From contig NZ_JAYEEQ010000008.1 of the NCBI RefSeq assembly GCF_034651555.1, positions 1-64,000 on the forward strand: 64,000 nucleotides of DNA. Direction: 5' to 3'. This document shows positions 61,985-64,000 of the stretch, in pieces. The DNA comes from Aurantibrevibacter litoralis. GTDB taxonomy: Bacteria; Bacteroidota; Bacteroidia; Flavobacteriales; Flavobacteriaceae. Within the stretch, counting starts at the first letter, position 1; every line of letters starts with the position of its first letter. Position numbers and translations under genes: made by a program. A model generated the notes under the pieces. That model made no database searches. It was not told where the DNA came from and worked only from the letters and a program-made list of their open reading frames with translations.

Positions 61985-62998
61985 ATGAAATACATTGTCT
62001 GTGAAAAACCGGGGAGGTTTCTCATGAAAGAAAAAAATAAGCCGGAACGTAACCCAGGGGAAGCCCTTTTGCGTATTAAAAAAGTTGGGGTTTGCGGTAC
62101 GGATTTACATGCCTATTCCGGAAATCAGGCTTTTTTCACCTATCCTAGAATTTTAGGACATGAACTTGCCGCCGAAGTGGTTGCTATAGACGAAAACCAA
62201 CAAGGCATACAGGTGGGCAACAAGGTAGCGATAATGCCCTATGTCAGTTGCGGTGTTTGTGTGGCTTGCCGTCAAGGGAAAACCAATTGCTGCGTTAATA
62301 TGCAGGTTTTGGGCGTACATACCGATGGTGGAATGCAAGAGCAAATTTCTGTGCCTATAGATTTACTGCTACCCGCTCAGCACCTTCGCTTAGAAGAAAT
62401 TGCCCTTGTAGAACCTTTGGCTATTGCAGCACATGCTTTAGCACGTGCGCAACTAAAAGCCGGCGAAACTATTGCTGTAATTGGTTGCGGCCCTATTGGT
62501 ATTGGCATTATTAAGTTAGCGCAAATTGCAGGAGCTCATGTTATTGTAGTTGATGTAAATAAGCAGCGGCTACAGTATGTCCAGGATTATTTTGATGCAG
62601 CCCATTGCATTGTTGCTGATGAAAAAACTAAAGTGACCATTTCCGATATTACGAAAGGAAATCTGTGCAATGTGGTTTTTGATGCCACCGGCCATAAAGG
62701 TGCCCTAGAAGCCGGTATTAATTATATGGCACATGGTGGGAGGTATGTTTTAGTGGGACTTTCAAAAGGCGAACTTACGTTTCTGCATCCGGCCATACAT
62801 GCTAAAGAAACTACCTTACTTTGCAGTAGAAATGCCACGATAACCGATTTTAAATATGTGATGGAAATTCTAGAGAAAGGACTTTTCCCAACGTCCTCAT
62901 TTATAACGCATACCGTAGATGCTGCGCAAATGATTTCTCATTTTGATGGATGGTTAGATCCTTCAAACGGTGTTATAAAAGCCATGGTCAACTTTTAA
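61985..62998 (+). CDS. Zinc-binding medium-chain dehydrogenase (sugar/polyol type)
   Basis: A 337-residue cytosolic enzyme: catalytic zinc residues in GVCGTDLHAYSG and GHELAAEV, structural zinc Cys block CGVCVACRQGKTNC, and Rossmann motif VIGCGPIGIGIIKLA with acidic VVDVNKQRL, favouring NAD. Similar to galactonate/sorbitol/fucose-type dehydrogenases. The next gene is a UxaA-type sugar-acid dehydratase 49 nt downstream, so it probably oxidises a sugar or sugar acid in the same pathway. Confidence 0.9.
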   Translation: MKYIVCEKPGRFLMKEKNKPERNPGEALLRIKKVGVCGTDLHAYSGNQAFFTYPRILGHELAAEVVAIDENQQGIQVGNKVAIMPYVSCGVCVACRQGKTNCCVNMQVLGVHTDGGMQEQISVPIDLLLPAQHLRLEEIALVEPLAIAAHALARAQLKAGETIAVIGCGPIGIGIIKLAQIAGAHVIVVDVNKQRLQYVQDYFDAAHCIVADEKTKVTISDITKGNLCNVVFDATGHKGALEAGINYMAHGGRYVLVGLSKGELTFLHPAIHAKETTLLCSRNATITDFKYVMEILEKGLFPTSSFITHTVDAAQMISHFDGWLDPSNGVIKAMVNF

Positions 62999-63047
62999 CT
63001 CGATATAAAGCGTTATTTTTAACCTTCTATTATAGCACAAGAAATTT

Positions 63048-64000
63048 ATGAGTACTTCTTACCTGCAAATTCATCCTAAAGATAACGTTTTTGCTGCCCT
63101 CAAAGATTTACAACCCGGAACAAACATTCTTTATGGAAACGATAGCTTTCCGGTATTGGCTACAATTCCTGCAAAACACAAGTTTGCGGCCTTAGATTTT
63201 GAAAAAGGCGATCCTGTGCTGATGTATGGCTGCCTGGTAGGAAGAGCTACCCAAGTCATTAAAAGAGGTACACAATTGACTACTGAAAACGTAGTACACG
63301 ATTCCCAAGCCTACAAGATATCAGGAGAAAAAAAATCTTGGCAAGCCCCGGATGTCAGCCAATGGAAAAACCGAACCTTTAACGGATACCATAGAACCGA
63401 CGGTAGTGTGGGTGTGGCCAATTACTGGTTGGTGATCCCTTTGGTTTTCTGCGAAAACAGAAACGTGGAGGTCATGAAACAAACGCTGCTGAAAGCATTA
63501 GGGTATTCAACAAGCAATGATTTTATAGTAGATATAGATTCCTTGATTACCCAGTACAAAAATGGAAGTAGTGAGGCTGATTTATTAAATGCTAACCTCA
63601 TAAAAACCTCAGAAGATATTAAATTGAATCGCACCTTTCCCCATGTAGACGGTATTAAGTTTTTGAACCATAACGGGGGTTGTGGCGGCGACCGACAGGA
63701 TTCGGATACCTTATGCCATTTACTTGCCGGATATGTCACGAATCCCAATGTGGCCGGAGCCACCATACTGAGTTTAGGGTGCCAAAATGCACAATATAAA
63801 ATCGTAGAGGAAGCTATCGCGCTTCGGGATGCTCATTTTTCGAAACCGCTTGTAATCATGGAGCAACAAAAGAGCAAAAGTGAGCGCCATTTCATTGAAG
63901 AAGCTGTTAAAAGAACTTTTTTAGGATTGATAGAGGCTAATAAAGTACTGCGACAACCGGCACCGCTGAGTCAGCTTGTACTTGGTCTAGAATGTGGCGG
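63048..64000 (+). CDS. uxaA: UxaA-family altronate dehydratase, 3' end beyond window
   Basis: The first 317 codons of a long gene cut by the window edge. The N-terminal SAF domain (residues of about 10-95; VLATIPAKHKFAALDFEKGD) precedes the D-galactarate/altronate dehydratase core with NHNGGCGGDRQDSDTLC and ATILSLGCQ. The enzyme removes water from altronate or another sugar acid, giving a 2-keto-3-deoxy acid. Relatives in flavobacteria also act on fuconate or other acids, so the gene symbol marks the family rather than the substrate. It is second in the operon after the zinc dehydrogenase. Confidence 0.85.
   Translation, partial: MSTSYLQIHPKDNVFAALKDLQPGTNILYGNDSFPVLATIPAKHKFAALDFEKGDPVLMYGCLVGRATQVIKRGTQLTTENVVHDSQAYKISGEKKSWQAPDVSQWKNRTFNGYHRTDGSVGVANYWLVIPLVFCENRNVEVMKQTLLKALGYSTSNDFIVDIDSLITQYKNGSSEADLLNANLIKTSEDIKLNRTFPHVDGIKFLNHNGGCGGDRQDSDTLCHLLAGYVTNPNVAGATILSLGCQNAQYKIVEEAIALRDAHFSKPLVIMEQQKSKSERHFIEEAVKRTFLGLIEANKVLRQPAPLSQLVLGLECG

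Noticed and set aside
1..64000. tRNA, rRNA or known riboswitch genes
   Set aside because: No cloverleaf, rRNA segment or conserved riboswitch core was found by eye; a covariance-model scan would be decisive.

Overview
The window is about 64 kb of a marine-type Bacteroidetes chromosome, most likely Flavobacteriaceae. The evidence is family content: a SusC/SusD pair, a PorP/SprF protein paired with a gliding-motility/type IX secretion (T9SS) CTD protein, LytTR regulators with LytS-type kinases, 2TM proteins, DUF6090 proteins, many lipoproteins, TAnnTTTG promoter boxes and an absence of Shine-Dalgarno sites. No tRNA, rRNA, CRISPR array, transposase or phage gene was recognised. There is one assembly gap, 100 N at 55832-55931.

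Layout. 1-3200 (minus strand) is a decayed RHS polymorphic-toxin locus: a frameshifted RHS core with a variable C-terminal tip, a small candidate immunity gene 5 nt downstream, scrambled RHS fragments beyond it, and hairpin-bearing dispersed repeats. 3.4-12.8 kb holds two MFS transporters, M28 and M1 peptidases, an amidohydrolase, a hydrolase-OsmC fusion and a Cu/Zn superoxide dismutase. 13.1-15.2 kb has a DUF547 protein and a LETM1-like protein. 15.3-18.1 kb is a LytS/LytTR operon with three 2TM units, one fused to the kinase. 18.4-21.5 kb carries an FAD-dependent oxidoreductase and a DEAD-box helicase. 21.5-24.2 kb is a TPR histidine kinase with a LytTR regulator.

24.4-26.5 kb encodes small secreted proteins and lipoproteins. 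26.6-38.1 kb is a close-packed run of 13 plus-strand genes (cupin, two SDRs, two RidA proteins, YfcC-type carrier, M28 peptidase, DUF2306, alcohol dehydrogenase, NTF2-like lipoprotein, DUF418, sterol-desaturase-like enzyme, amidohydrolase). It is followed at 40.9-43.1 kb by a prolyl-aminopeptidase-like lipoprotein and a DUF1624 protein. My inference is that together they import and break down a peptide or amide-type nitrogen compound, with RidA removing reactive enamine/imine intermediates. 38.2-44.1 kb mixes two intact DUF6090-type proteins with at least five truncated copies of the same N-terminus, interrupted by palindromes and a MITE-like element.

44.2-48.8 kb holds a PD40-propeller protein, a PAP2 phosphatase, an SMP-30 lactonase and an SDR. 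49.1-53.8 kb is a SusC/SusD uptake pair. 54.2-59.0 kb is an operon for a small secreted protein, a giant thrombospondin-3-repeat protein with a T9SS type-B sorting domain, and PorP/SprF. 59.6-61.7 kb holds a Crp-type regulator, a deoxyribonucleotidase and a phytanoyl-CoA dioxygenase-like enzyme. 62-64 kb starts a sugar-acid catabolic operon (zinc dehydrogenase plus UxaA-type dehydratase) that runs off the end. Three modular hairpin elements (43.15, 48.8, 59.16 kb) and other palindromic repeats make the window rich in small non-autonomous repeats.
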